Of a stretch of 64,000 nucleotides of DNA, positions 18,361 to 26,049 are shown piece by piece; within the stretch, counting starts at the first letter, position 1, and the number at the start of each line of letters is the position of its first letter. The stretch is from the NCBI GenBank assembly GCA_025965155.1, contig JAOPXN010000070.1, positions 62,001-126,000 of the forward strand, given 5' to 3'. This stretch comes from Propionibacteriaceae bacterium. Its GTDB lineage: Bacteria > Actinomycetota > Actinomycetes > Propionibacteriales > Propionibacteriaceae. The translations under genes and the position numbers were made by a program. The notes under the pieces were generated by a model, which saw only the letters and a list, made by a program, of their open reading frames with translations, was not told the origin of the DNA and searched no databases.

Positions 18361-18604
18361 CGAGACATCACGCGTCAAGGCCCCTCCGCTGACTGGTCCC
18401 ATCCTCCGCGGTCTGGCGGCGTGTCGCAGCACAGGCGACGCGTCGGCGAGAGGCGGCGAGGGGGTGGAGCGGGTGAGGTCCAGTAATGCGACCCTCATGG
18501 TGGCGGGCAGGCCCGTTGCGCGGCGTGTCGCTGTCGAGGCGGCGACGACCGGCCGGTTTCTGGAATCGGCCCAACAGACTCGCCGGCGGGCCGGGTCCCG
18601 ACCG

Positions 18605-18778
18605 CTCCGCGACTGACGCCGGAGGCTGTCAGCTGGCCCACCTCGCGGGCTCCGCGACTGACGCCGGACGTGGGCCCACCTCGCCCGTCCGCGACTGAGG
18701 CCGGACGCCTCCTAGCTGCGCCCAACTCGCCCGTTCGCGACTGACGCCCGGACGGCTGGCAACCGCGCCACCTCGCCC
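18605..18778 (+). repeat. four imperfect tandem repeats, 37-46 bp
   Basis: Four units (18605-18649, 18650-18686, 18687-18732, 18733-18778) each start with a TCCGCGACTGACGCCGGA-like core and end in CACCTCGCCC-like sequence; unit 2 has a shorter middle. They lie inside the 717-bp gap between the PIG-L and DUF6504 genes. The translated frames across them are low-complexity and unlike proteins, so the repeat is read as non-coding. The rest of 18361-18847 shows nothing recognisable. Confidence 0.7.
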
Positions 18779-18847
18779 GCTTCGCCAGTAGTCGGTGCCG
18801 CCGCGACACACCGACCGGGGGGCGGCGGAGGTGACTAGTGGGCAGTC

Positions 18848-18878
18848 TTGACGGACTGTCAGTGGGGCGGTGTAGATT
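18848..18878 (+). promoter_or_regulatory. promoter of the SOS operon
   Basis: TTGACG (18848-18853) and TAGATT (18873-18878) with a 19-nt spacer, longer than ideal. The predicted transcription start (about 18884-18887) falls at the left edge of the LexA palindrome, so bound LexA would block initiation. Confidence 0.55.
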
Positions 18879-18887
18879 AGTCAGTGT

Positions 18888-18903
18888 TCGAACAGCTGTT
18901 CGA
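18888..18903 (+). promoter_or_regulatory. LexA operator (SOS box)
   Basis: TCGAACAGCTGTTCGA is a perfect 16-bp palindrome of the form TCGAAC-N4-GTTCGA, the actinobacterial LexA consensus (itself close to the Bacillus GAAC-N4-GTTC box). It lies 9 nt after the -10 hexamer. The downstream operon ends in dinB, a classical damage-response gene, which supports the call. Confidence 0.88.
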
Positions 18904-18904
18904 T

Positions 18905-19043
18905 ATCGGCGCTTGGGGAAGAGCCGATCTTGTCGATCAGCTCTCGGATGCCGGCGCTGTGTTCGCGGCACGCGCCTCGGGCACGCTCGCGGTGCGGATG
19001 GAACTCGACCCCCATCCGCACCCGAGCTGCCGTTCGGGTCGAG
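18905..19043 (+). other. structured leader of the DUF6504-dinB operon
   Basis: Sequence between the SOS box and the first gene. (a) ATCGGC 18905-18910 can pair with GCCGAT 18923-18928, with an inner CTT/AAG. (b) AGAGC 18920-18924 can pair with GCTCT 18940-18944 around an inner GATC/GATC; (a) and (b) exclude each other. (c) An 11-bp stem, 18991-19001 with 19012-19022, has a loop whose CTCGACCC (19004-19011) is complementary to GGGTCGAG (19036-19043), the layout of an H-type pseudoknot. Found by eye; no folding energy calculated. A GTG at 18884 also opens a reading frame through here. Confidence 0.4.
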
Positions 19044-19077
19044 CCCAACTCCGACACAACGACCGAGGGAAAACCAC

Positions 19078-19329
19078 ATGCCCGTCCATGACGAACCAAT
19101 CGAAGTCCAGTACGAGCCCAGCTCAGATCTCGAAGCTCCCGCCCGCTTCCTGTGGCGTGACCGGCTGTGGGTGGTTCGGGACATCCTGGCGCGACGGGTG
19201 CAGGCCGACGTCGGAGTCTGGCAGGTGGTCGCGGCCAACGGGGCCGCGGGACCACAGGGCATCTACGAGCTGGCCGAGCCGGCAAACGGTGGACCGTGGC
19301 GGTTGAGCTCCACAGGGCTCGAACGGTGA
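19078..19329 (+). CDS. DUF6504 family protein
   Basis: 83 residues, all DUF6504-like: PARFLWRDRLWVVRDILARR in the middle, then WQVVAANG and GIYELAEPANGGPWRL at the end. The function is not established; small proteins of this family are found beside Y-family polymerase genes in actinobacteria (from memory), which fits this operon. Soluble, no catalytic motif. ATG 19078 has GAGGGA 7 nt upstream. First gene of the SOS-boxed operon; its stop overlaps the next start (GTGA). Confidence 0.82.
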   Translation: MPVHDEPIEVQYEPSSDLEAPARFLWRDRLWVVRDILARRVQADVGVWQVVAANGAAGPQGIYELAEPANGGPWRLSSTGLER

Positions 19330-19775
19330 CCGCCGTGGTTGAGCCGCCTACCGTCGAGTCGACTGTGCACAAAGACCTCGGCCGGATCCGCTCCGCCCTG
19401 CTCGAAGCCGAGCTCGCCGGGCGGCCGGCGGACCGCTATCTCGCGGCCTATCTGGCCGCACTCCGGACCGCGGCACTGGTGCTGGCGATCCGGGCCCGGC
19501 CCGCCCAGACGGCGGGACGGCCGAGGAACGCCTGGCAGGTGCTGGCCGAGGTGGCGCCGGAGCTCGGCGAGTGGGCAGGCTTCTTTGCCTCGATCGAGGG
19601 TAAGCGGGAGGCGGTCAGGGCCGGTGCCACCACGATCGTGTCTGCCCGGCAGGCCGACGACCTGGTACGGGACGCGGAGGCGTTTCTGGCCGTGGTGGAA
19701 CGCGCGATCGGGCGCCGCAGTGCCGGTGCTGCGGACCGAACCTGGGCAGCGGGAGCGGGCGTGAACCGATCATGA
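19326..19775 (+). CDS. SAV_6107-type HEPN domain protein
   Basis: 149 residues, almost entirely alpha-helical, matching the SAV_6107 HEPN pattern: KDLGRIRSALLEAELAGRP, AAYLAALRTAALVLAIRARP, then AWQVLAEVAPELGEWAGFF. Many HEPN proteins are RNases with an R-x4-6-H motif; no such motif is visible here (the only histidine is near the N-terminus), so catalysis is doubtful and a binding or adaptor role is more likely. The GTG start at 19326 overlaps the DUF6504 stop and its stop overlaps the methyltransferase ATG. Same LexA-controlled transcript as dinB. Confidence 0.8.
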   Translation: MTAVVEPPTVESTVHKDLGRIRSALLEAELAGRPADRYLAAYLAALRTAALVLAIRARPAQTAGRPRNAWQVLAEVAPELGEWAGFFASIEGKREAVRAGATTIVSARQADDLVRDAEAFLAVVERAIGRRSAGAADRTWAAGAGVNRS

Positions 19776-20596
19776 CGCGAGCGGCCCAGGTCCAGGCACT
19801 AGGCTTCGATGCAGCACGGCTGCTGCCGCAGCAGCCGATCAGGATCCAGCCCGAGGAGGAGTGGATGTCCGAGCCGCGTCGGCGACGTTCGGTCTCCCAG
19901 GCTCACCTGCTCAACCTGCTCTCCGGACAGCTCGGCGAGCACGACTTCCCAACCGCGGCGGACGTGGTGGATATCGGCGGCGGGACCGGGGGAGTCGCCA
20001 CCTCGTTGGCCGCTCTCGGCCACCAGGTCACCGTGATCGACCCCAGCCCGGACGCACTGGCGTCGCTGGAGCGGCGAACCGCCGAGGCGGGCCTGGCCGG
20101 CCACATCCACGCGGTCCAGGGCGACGCGAACGACCTGCTCGACATCGTCGGGCCCGCGGGCGCCGATGTGGTCATCTGCCACCGGGTGCTCGAGGTGGTG
20201 GACTCGCCGAGTGAGGCGCTGTCCGCAATGGCCGCGGTGCTGCGTCCCGGCGGTGTGCTCAGCTTGCTGGTGTCCCAGCGGCACTCGCTGGTGCTGTCCC
20301 AGGCCTTGAACGGACACATCGCGCTGGCCCGCCGTACGTTCGCCGACCCGGAGCGGTTTGAGCACGACCAGGTTATCGACCTGGTCCGCGACGCTGGTTT
20401 CGACGTCGTTGCCAGCCACGGGATCGGGGCAGTGTCCGACCACGTACCGGAGGCCCTGGTCGAGTCCGAGGCGGGCGCGTACGCGGAGCTGTACCAACTG
20501 GAGTCGGAGATCAGCCAGGATCCCACCTTCCGGGCCCTCGCACCCCTGGTGCACGTCTTCGCGCGTTCCGGCCAGAAGAGTCCAGCGACCGGCTGA
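19772..20596 (+). CDS. class I SAM-dependent methyltransferase
   Basis: 274 residues. SAM-binding motif I VVDIGGGTGGVATSLAALG, the acidic motif II VTVIDPSPDAL, DADV-like motif GADVVICHRVLEVV (motif IV) and VLRPGGVLSLLVS (motif VI). The substrate is unknown; the fold is that of small-molecule or tRNA-modifying enzymes such as SmtA/CmoM. A 60-residue N-terminal extension precedes the fold. Its ATG overlaps the HEPN stop (ATGA) and 11 nt separate it from dinB, so it belongs to the SOS-regulated unit, an unusual companion for a polymerase. Confidence 0.85.
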   Translation: MTRAAQVQALGFDAARLLPQQPIRIQPEEEWMSEPRRRRSVSQAHLLNLLSGQLGEHDFPTAADVVDIGGGTGGVATSLAALGHQVTVIDPSPDALASLERRTAEAGLAGHIHAVQGDANDLLDIVGPAGADVVICHRVLEVVDSPSEALSAMAAVLRPGGVLSLLVSQRHSLVLSQALNGHIALARRTFADPERFEHDQVIDLVRDAGFDVVASHGIGAVSDHVPEALVESEAGAYAELYQLESEISQDPTFRALAPLVHVFARSGQKSPATG

Positions 20597-20607
20597 GCAG
20601 GCGTGAC

Positions 20608-21789
20608 GTGAGCATCATCATGCACGTCGACATGGACGCCTTCTACGCCTCGGTCGAGCTGAGGTCACGCCCTGAGCTGCGGGGCACTCCGGTCATTGTC
20701 GGCGGCAGCCATCGTGGCGTGGTGCTGTCGGCGACCTATGAGGCTCGGGCGGCCGGAGTCCGGTCTGGGATGCCGTCGAGTCGCGCGCGCCGGCTCTGTC
20801 CCGCCGCGACCTTCATATCGCCGAACTTCGACGAGTACACCGAGGTGTCGCGGGCGATCGTGTCGGTCTTCGAGTCGGTCACCGCGGTGGTCGAGTCCGC
20901 CTCTATCGACGAGGCGTACCTGGACGTCACCGGATCGCTGCGCCGGCTGGGGTCGCCGGCGTCCATCGCGGAGTACATCCGAGCCGTGGTAGCCGACGAG
21001 CAGCAGATCACCTGCTCCGTCGGCATCGGGCCGACCAAGTTCATCGCGAAGGTGGCTTCGCGGGCCGCCAAGCCGGACGGGGTGTGCGAGGTGCCTCCGG
21101 ACCGGGTCGTCGCATTCCTGCATCCGCTGCCGGTGGAGTCCATGTGGGGGATCGGGCAGTCGACCGCCGACAAGCTGCACCGGATGGGTCTGTTTAGGGT
21201 GGGTGACCTCGCAGCGACGCCGCGGGACACGTTGCAGCATGCCTTCGGACCTCATGCCGGCATCATGTTGGCCGAGCTCGCCTGGGGCCGGGACGCCCGT
21301 CGGGTGACACCGTCGGAACGGGAGCGAAGCGTCGGCTCCCAGGAGACCTTCGGGGCGGATACCGACGATCCCGAGGTGGTGAAGCGGGAGCTGCTGAGGA
21401 TGGCGGCCCGAACGGCCAGCCGGCTGCGCAAGGCACGGATGCTCGGTCGCACCGTCGCCATTTCCATCCGGTTTGCCAACTTCGCCACGGTGACCCGATC
21501 GGCCACCATGTCCAGCCCAACCGACGTTACCGATGAGATCTACGGCCAGGCTGTGGCTCTGTACGACCGGCTCGGGGCCTCGCGGACTCGGGTTCGGAGG
21601 GTCGGCGTCCGGGTGGAGAACCTGGTCCCGGCCGAGCGCGCCTACCGCCAGCCCGAGCTGACGGCGCCGGAGCGCGGATGGCGTGAGGCGGAGCAGGCCA
21701 TCGACCTGGCTGTCGGCAGGTTTGGCCCTGCGGCGGTGCAACGCGCCGCTCTCACCCGACACCGTGACGGCCGGCGCGATGTCGGGTAA
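20608..21789 (+). CDS. dinB: DNA polymerase IV (Y family)
   Basis: 393 residues. The N-terminal palm motif MHVDMDAFYASVEL carries the first catalytic Asp pair; ASIDEAYLDVTG has the second Asp-Glu; CSVGIGPTKFIAKVAS and SMWGIGQSTADKL (helix-hairpin-helix) follow; the little-finger domain runs from about 245, starting at the RSVGSQETFG segment. It performs error-prone translesion synthesis. No clear C-terminal beta-clamp peptide (QLxLF) is visible, as in some actinobacterial DinB paralogues. GTG 20608 begins directly at the family N-terminus. Last gene of the operon. Confidence 0.95.
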   Translation: MSIIMHVDMDAFYASVELRSRPELRGTPVIVGGSHRGVVLSATYEARAAGVRSGMPSSRARRLCPAATFISPNFDEYTEVSRAIVSVFESVTAVVESASIDEAYLDVTGSLRRLGSPASIAEYIRAVVADEQQITCSVGIGPTKFIAKVASRAAKPDGVCEVPPDRVVAFLHPLPVESMWGIGQSTADKLHRMGLFRVGDLAATPRDTLQHAFGPHAGIMLAELAWGRDARRVTPSERERSVGSQETFGADTDDPEVVKRELLRMAARTASRLRKARMLGRTVAISIRFANFATVTRSATMSSPTDVTDEIYGQAVALYDRLGASRTRVRRVGVRVENLVPAERAYRQPELTAPERGWREAEQAIDLAVGRFGPAAVQRAALTRHRDGRRDVG

Positions 21790-21936
21790 GCGCTCCTCAA
21801 GGAGCCGATCTCGTCACAAGACGGGACCGATTGCATGATTGGGTTTCGCTGAGCGGAATCCACGCCTAAACTGAACTGGAATTCACCCATCAGGGTGGGC
21901 ACCACAGCGCAGTAACTAGACAGTGGGAGGTGGCCA

Positions 21937-22335
21937 GTGGCCCTCTCAGAAGAAGAGCAGCGGCTTCTCGACCAGATGGAGGCTGCTCTAGCGGCCGAGG
22001 ACCCGAAGTTGGTGAATGCTCTTCGGGGAACCGGCATGCGGCGAGTTCATCGACGACGAGCCGCGCTCGCAGGTGTCGGGTTCTTTGCTGGCCTGGCACT
22101 GCTGGTCGTCGGGATGTCTACCGAACTGTTCTTGAGTGTGCTCGGTTTCGTCTTGATGGTGACCGCCGCGGTGACCGCGATCTACTCCTGGCAGCACGTC
22201 GGCGCCGGTCCGGACAACGGTCGCAATGCTGACCGCCCCAAGGCGCCCCAACCTTCCGGTAGCGACGACAACCAAGGCTTCATGGACAAGATGGAGGAGC
22301 GCTGGCGTCGTCGTCGCGACGAGTCCGGCTTCTAA
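21937..22335 (+). CDS. DUF3040 membrane protein
   Basis: 132 residues. Starts with MALSEEEQRLLDQMEAALAA, the signature of DUF3040, then a basic stretch (RRVHRRRA), two adjacent membrane helices (about 43-61 and 65-83), and a charged C-terminal tail ending in an RWRRRRDESGF segment. The function is unknown; homologues lie close to the dcw cluster in many actinobacteria. GTG 21937 has a GGGAGGTGG Shine-Dalgarno. It is followed by a strong intrinsic terminator and appears monocistronic. Confidence 0.88.
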   Translation: MALSEEEQRLLDQMEAALAAEDPKLVNALRGTGMRRVHRRRAALAGVGFFAGLALLVVGMSTELFLSVLGFVLMVTAAVTAIYSWQHVGAGPDNGRNADRPKAPQPSGSDDNQGFMDKMEERWRRRRDESGF

Positions 22336-22356
22336 CTGAACAACTGAGGTCTTCCG

Positions 22357-22389
22357 AGCGCGCCCCGGTTTTCACGCGGGCGCGCTTTT
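22357..22389 (+). terminator. intrinsic terminator after DUF3040 gene
   Basis: AGCGCGCCC (22357-22365) pairs perfectly with GGGCGCGCT (22378-22386), followed by TTTT. Confidence 0.85.
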
Positions 22390-22513
22390 GCATGCGCCTG
22401 ACTCCCGGCCACCGTCCAGGCCGCCGACGCAGCCGGGTTCGCGTTCCCCTGGCTGCGTCGGCTCCCCGCTGGTGATCGGCTGCGCGCGGCGGTGTGGAAC
22501 CGCCGCGCATTAG

Positions 22514-23305
22514 TCAGATCCGGTCGTCGGTCACTCCGGGGCGCGGATCCACCACCACGACCTCCTCGACGACTGCCGGGCGCGGATCCGTCAGCGCCTC
22601 ATCGGCGCCCACGGCCGCGGACGACTCGTACTCGACCTGGGACGCCGGCGCCTCATCCGTACTGCCCGGCTGTACCGTGGCGTCGCCGCCTTCCTTGTCC
22701 TTGCCCGCGGCGGCGGCAACGGCTGCGATCCCGGCTGCTGCGGCGAGTCCGGCCGCTCCTGCAGCCACGGCTTTACCGGAGACGCCGGCCTTGCCGTCGT
22801 CTCCGCGTGATGCCTCAGCATGCTCCACACCCGGCGTGCCGACATGTCCGGCTGCGTCGACCGAGCCCCGCCACGCTCCAGTGGCATAGCCCTCGGACTC
22901 GATGAATGCCTTGAACCTGTCCAGGTCACCGGCGGCCTGGTTCTCCACCACGTTCAGCTTGTCGCCGACCTTCTCCACCAGCCCCTCGGGCTCATACTCC
23001 AGGAAGAGACGCACCGACGTCTGGCCGCCGCCGACATCCTCGAAGGTCACTGAGCCGGCGTTGGTGGCCCCCTCCGTGGCGGCCCAGGCGACCTTCTGGT
23101 CGGGGACCTGCTCCAAGATCCGGGCCTCCCACTGGCGCCGCACGCCGGCGATTTCGGCCACCCATTCCAGCCGGTCGTCACTGAGCTGGGTCACGCTCTT
23201 GACGCCGCCCATGAACTGAGGAAAATCCTCGAACTGGGTCCACTGGTTGTAGGCAACGCTGATCGGCACGTTCACCAGGACTGATTTCTCCACCTTTGTG
23301 GTCAC
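22514..23305 (-). CDS. SRPBCC family protein with Ala/Gly-rich C-terminal extension
   Basis: 263 residues. Residues 1-145 form a START/polyketide-cyclase-like (SRPBCC) domain: KVEKSVLVNVPISVAYNQWT, FEDFPQFMGGVKSV and VAWAATEGATNAGSVTFEDV, the pattern of the small cyclase/dehydrase group. The tail holds a hydrophobic Ala/Gly segment (AAGAAGLAAAAGIAAV...) and an acidic end, which could be a membrane hairpin or a flexible tether. The ligand is unknown. GTG 23305 has AAGGAG 5 nt upstream, so the longer upstream frame is not used. A GTTT-N15-GGGTAC promoter suggests stress control. Confidence 0.82.
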   Translation of the reverse strand: MTTKVEKSVLVNVPISVAYNQWTQFEDFPQFMGGVKSVTQLSDDRLEWVAEIAGVRRQWEARILEQVPDQKVAWAATEGATNAGSVTFEDVGGGQTSVRLFLEYEPEGLVEKVGDKLNVVENQAAGDLDRFKAFIESEGYATGAWRGSVDAAGHVGTPGVEHAEASRGDDGKAGVSGKAVAAGAAGLAAAAGIAAVAAAAGKDKEGGDATVQPGSTDEAPASQVEYESSAAVGADEALTDPRPAVVEEVVVVDPRPGVTDDRI

Positions 23306-23356
23306 GACAACTCCTTTTGATGCGGGCCTCGCTGGGCTTTTAGGTACGTCCGACAC

Positions 23357-23381
23357 GTACCCAGCCCGACGGGGGCAAAAC
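23357..23381 (-). promoter_or_regulatory. sigma-B/sigma-F-like promoter of SRPBCC gene
   Basis: On the minus strand GTTT (23378-23381), 15-nt spacer, GGGTAC (23357-23362). This matches the GTTT-N14-16-GGGTAT type used by stress sigma factors of the SigB/SigF/SigH group in actinobacteria. Confidence 0.6.
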
Positions 23382-23428
23382 TCACCCCCGTCCGGCACCG
23401 CCGGCGACGACCGCTCAGCAGACGCAAA

Positions 23429-23460
23429 CGCCGCCGCCCGGCCAAAGCCGGACGGCGGCG
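23429..23460 (-). terminator. intrinsic terminator after csbD-like gene
   Basis: 14-bp stem with one mismatch (23429-23442 against 23447-23460) and a TTTG loop on the minus strand; the following sequence has only a short GTTTG run, so termination may be partial. Confidence 0.6.
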
Positions 23461-23529
23461 CTGGATGCCGCGACTGAGGTCCGCGGTGCTGTCCGCGGCC
23501 TCGGTCAGAGCCGAGTCGTACGGTCGGAG

Positions 23530-23727
23530 TCAGCTGCCCTTGAAGGCGTCCCGGACATCCCCGGCCGCATCTTTGACGTGCTCGCCGGCCTGCTTGGCGT
23601 TGGCTTCGGACTGGTCCGCCTGGCCCTCGGCCTGCAGGTCACGGTTGTCGGTGGCGTCGCCGGTGGACTCCTTCACCTTGCCGGCGACCTCTTCTGCCTT
23701 GTTCTTCGCCTTGTCTGCCAAACCCAT
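23530..23727 (-). CDS. CsbD-family stress protein
   Basis: 65 residues, highly charged and without aromatic residues. GLADKAKNKAEEVAGKVKES followed by QAEGQADQSEANAKQAGEHV is the CsbD/YjbJ pattern. In Bacillus and Gammaproteobacteria such proteins are general-stress, hydrophilin-like products of unknown mechanism. ATG 23727 has GGAGC 6 nt upstream. A TTGACT-N16-TATCGT promoter lies about 65 bp upstream, and a GC-rich stem-loop closes the unit before the SRPBCC gene. Confidence 0.9.
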   Translation of the reverse strand: MGLADKAKNKAEEVAGKVKESTGDATDNRDLQAEGQADQSEANAKQAGEHVKDAAGDVRDAFKGS

Positions 23728-23789
23728 GACTGCTCCGTTCTGGCGATGCGGACGATGCCGCCTCACCGGGTAGAGGATTTCTGCACCCC

Positions 23790-23817
23790 ACGATAGGAGG
23801 CGCGGACCGGCAGTCAA
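23790..23817 (-). promoter_or_regulatory. promoter of the csbD-like gene
   Basis: Minus-strand TTGACT (23812-23817), 16-nt spacer, TATCGT (23790-23795). Housekeeping-type, lying just past the end of the transglutaminase gene. Confidence 0.55.
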
Positions 23818-23826
23818 CTCCTGGGG

Positions 23827-26049
23827 TCACGGCTTCGGAGGACGTCGGAACAGTGAGCGTGGCAGCAGGATGGCTGACGCCCTCCGCCAGAAGCTGCGTG
23901 GCTCGGCCAGACCGCGGCGAATCTCCTCCGTCATCTCCGGCAGCTCTGCCAGCAGGTCGGTGTCGGTGAAGGTCCGGGCGTAGCGGGACCGCTCCACAAT
24001 GGTGGCGACCTGCGTCATGGTGTCCGACTGCTCCGACTCCAGCCGGCCACCGATCTCATGCCCGATGCTGCGCGGCGACCCCAGCGGCCAGGCCCCGCCG
24101 TAGTCCAGAACCGAGTCACGGATCTCCGCCCAGGCCGACTCGACCCGCTCCTCCGCGGGCGCGTCGTCCGACAGTCGGGAGGTCCGCCGTCGAATCCTGA
24201 TAGTGGCGGGGGCGGCGAGCACCAGCAGTGCCAGCAGCCCGGCCCCGGTACCCACCAGGGTGCGGCCCCAGGGGAACGCGGTGCTGCCGTCGGTGCTGGT
24301 CGGCGCCTCGGTCGGCGCGGTAGGCGCGGACGGCTCCAGGCTCGGCGCCGCGTCCGTCTCGGCGCTGCTGGGGTCAGCTGTCGGGTCGTCGCTGCTGTCG
24401 CCTTGGTTCTCAACGGTCCAGGCGGGCGGTGCTCCGGTGACCGAGGCGGGAGTGGGCTCGAACCGTACCCAGCCGTACCCCGAGAAGTACAGCTCGGGCC
24501 AGGCGTGCATGTCGCGGATGGAGACCTGCCAGGTGTCGCCGTCCCGCTCCCCGGGCAGGAAGCCGACCGCCACCCGGGAGGGGATGTTCACGGCGCGGGC
24601 CATCGTGGCCATTGCTGCGGCGAACTGCTCGCAGTAGCCCTCCCGATCGCGGAGCAGGAAGTTCTCCAGCGCCTGGTAGCCAGAGCCCGGCTGCGGGTCG
24701 GTGCTGTAGGTGAACCGAGGGCTGCGCAGGTACGCCTGGATGGCGGCCGCCTTCAGAGCCGGGGTATCGGCGTCGGCCGTCACCTCCAATGCCAGCGCCA
24801 CCAGGGAGTCGGGCAGGTCGGACGGGATGGCGCCGGTGACCGCAGCGTCCGCCGGAGTGCCGGCCAGCGCGGTCGACAGGTCGGCACCGTCCGGCGCGAT
24901 GTCCACGCTCTGCACCGTGTACTGGAGGTCGCGGATGGAGTCGATCCGGTTGCCCCGGCCGTTGGCCACCACGACCAGTGAGTTGGCGTCCGAGGCCCAC
25001 TCCCCGCTAGCCGTGAAGCTGCGCGGCGCGTACGGCAGCGGCAGGTACTCCGCGCCGAAGTCCCCGACCGAGATATTGGTGGTACGGCGTTCAGTGGGTT
25101 CGGAGCTGATGCCTGGGATCTGCCCAAGCTGGCTACCGCGGTCAAGGCTCATCTGCACGTTGCCGAAGCCGGCCGAGCTCAGCCGCGGAAGTGACGCGAG
25201 CCGCAGGTAGACACCGCCGGGCCGGTTGGTGCTGTACGTGATCACCGTCCGGTCCACCGGCTGGTTGAGGTTCCGCCGCAGGTCAAGGGTGGGGTCGCTG
25301 AGCTGCAGCGGCCCGCGCCCGCCCGGTCCGTTGCCGAAGCCGAACCCGGGCAGGCTCAGGGTGGGCACCGCTGCCCCCAGGATGGCGGTCAGCACGAGCG
25401 CTGGCACGCCGATGTAGGTGGCGGCGCGCCAGACCACCGGTGTCGCAGTCCCGAAGCCCTCGGCCGAGTCCGACGACAGCCCCCGGGTCCACCGCGCGGT
25501 GCTGTTCAGCCCCTCGGCAACCAGGATGGCCAGATAGCCCAGGGCGATGCACAGAAAGCTGACGACGCCGGTGTCGGTGCCCAGTCCGATGGCCGGGACC
25601 AGGAACAGGGTGGCCGGCGGGCCTATCGCCCAGACCGCCCGCCCGACTCCGGAGACCACCAGGTCGGTGACCACCATCACCACACCGATGACGGTGACGA
25701 AGATGAGCTTGACCCCGTCGTTCGGGGCCATCGGCGCCGCCTGGCTCTGCATGTGCTCCGCCCCGTCAGCCCAGACGGAGATGATGTGGGCGTACCAGGA
25801 CTCGCCCTCGCCCGACATGCCGCCTGCCACCGTTGCTACAAACCCGGCGAGCAGGACGAGCTGGGTGCCGAACACCGCCCCCGCCCCGAGCCGAGCCCTG
25901 CGGAGGGCCATCGTGACGATCCCGATCAGCAGGACCAGCACCCAGCTGACGCCGAGGAAGCTCAGGTCTCTGGTCAGCGGCCGGGCGGTGAAGCTGGCAA
26001 GGATCACCGAGACCATGACGGCCAGTCCGCTGCGGTCGGTGCTGCGCAT
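23827..26049 (-). CDS. TgpA-like transglutaminase membrane protein
   Basis: 740 residues. About six membrane helices in the first 220 residues (DUF3488-type), an extracytoplasmic transglutaminase-like domain whose Cys-His core is seen in REGYCEQFAAAMATMARAV and RDMHAWPELYFSGYGW, a Pro/Thr/Ser-rich stalk, one further membrane span and a cytoplasmic C-terminal helical region (DUF4129-like). The enzyme may cross-link or hydrolyse surface protein or peptide bonds; the activity in actinobacteria is not established. ATG 26049 overlaps the stop of the DUF58 gene, in the classical moxR-DUF58-transglutaminase order. Confidence 0.9.
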   Translation of the reverse strand: MRSTDRSGLAVMVSVILASFTARPLTRDLSFLGVSWVLVLLIGIVTMALRRARLGAGAVFGTQLVLLAGFVATVAGGMSGEGESWYAHIISVWADGAEHMQSQAAPMAPNDGVKLIFVTVIGVVMVVTDLVVSGVGRAVWAIGPPATLFLVPAIGLGTDTGVVSFLCIALGYLAILVAEGLNSTARWTRGLSSDSAEGFGTATPVVWRAATYIGVPALVLTAILGAAVPTLSLPGFGFGNGPGGRGPLQLSDPTLDLRRNLNQPVDRTVITYSTNRPGGVYLRLASLPRLSSAGFGNVQMSLDRGSQLGQIPGISSEPTERRTTNISVGDFGAEYLPLPYAPRSFTASGEWASDANSLVVVANGRGNRIDSIRDLQYTVQSVDIAPDGADLSTALAGTPADAAVTGAIPSDLPDSLVALALEVTADADTPALKAAAIQAYLRSPRFTYSTDPQPGSGYQALENFLLRDREGYCEQFAAAMATMARAVNIPSRVAVGFLPGERDGDTWQVSIRDMHAWPELYFSGYGWVRFEPTPASVTGAPPAWTVENQGDSSDDPTADPSSAETDAAPSLEPSAPTAPTEAPTSTDGSTAFPWGRTLVGTGAGLLALLVLAAPATIRIRRRTSRLSDDAPAEERVESAWAEIRDSVLDYGGAWPLGSPRSIGHEIGGRLESEQSDTMTQVATIVERSRYARTFTDTDLLAELPEMTEEIRRGLAEPRSFWRRASAILLPRSLFRRPPKP

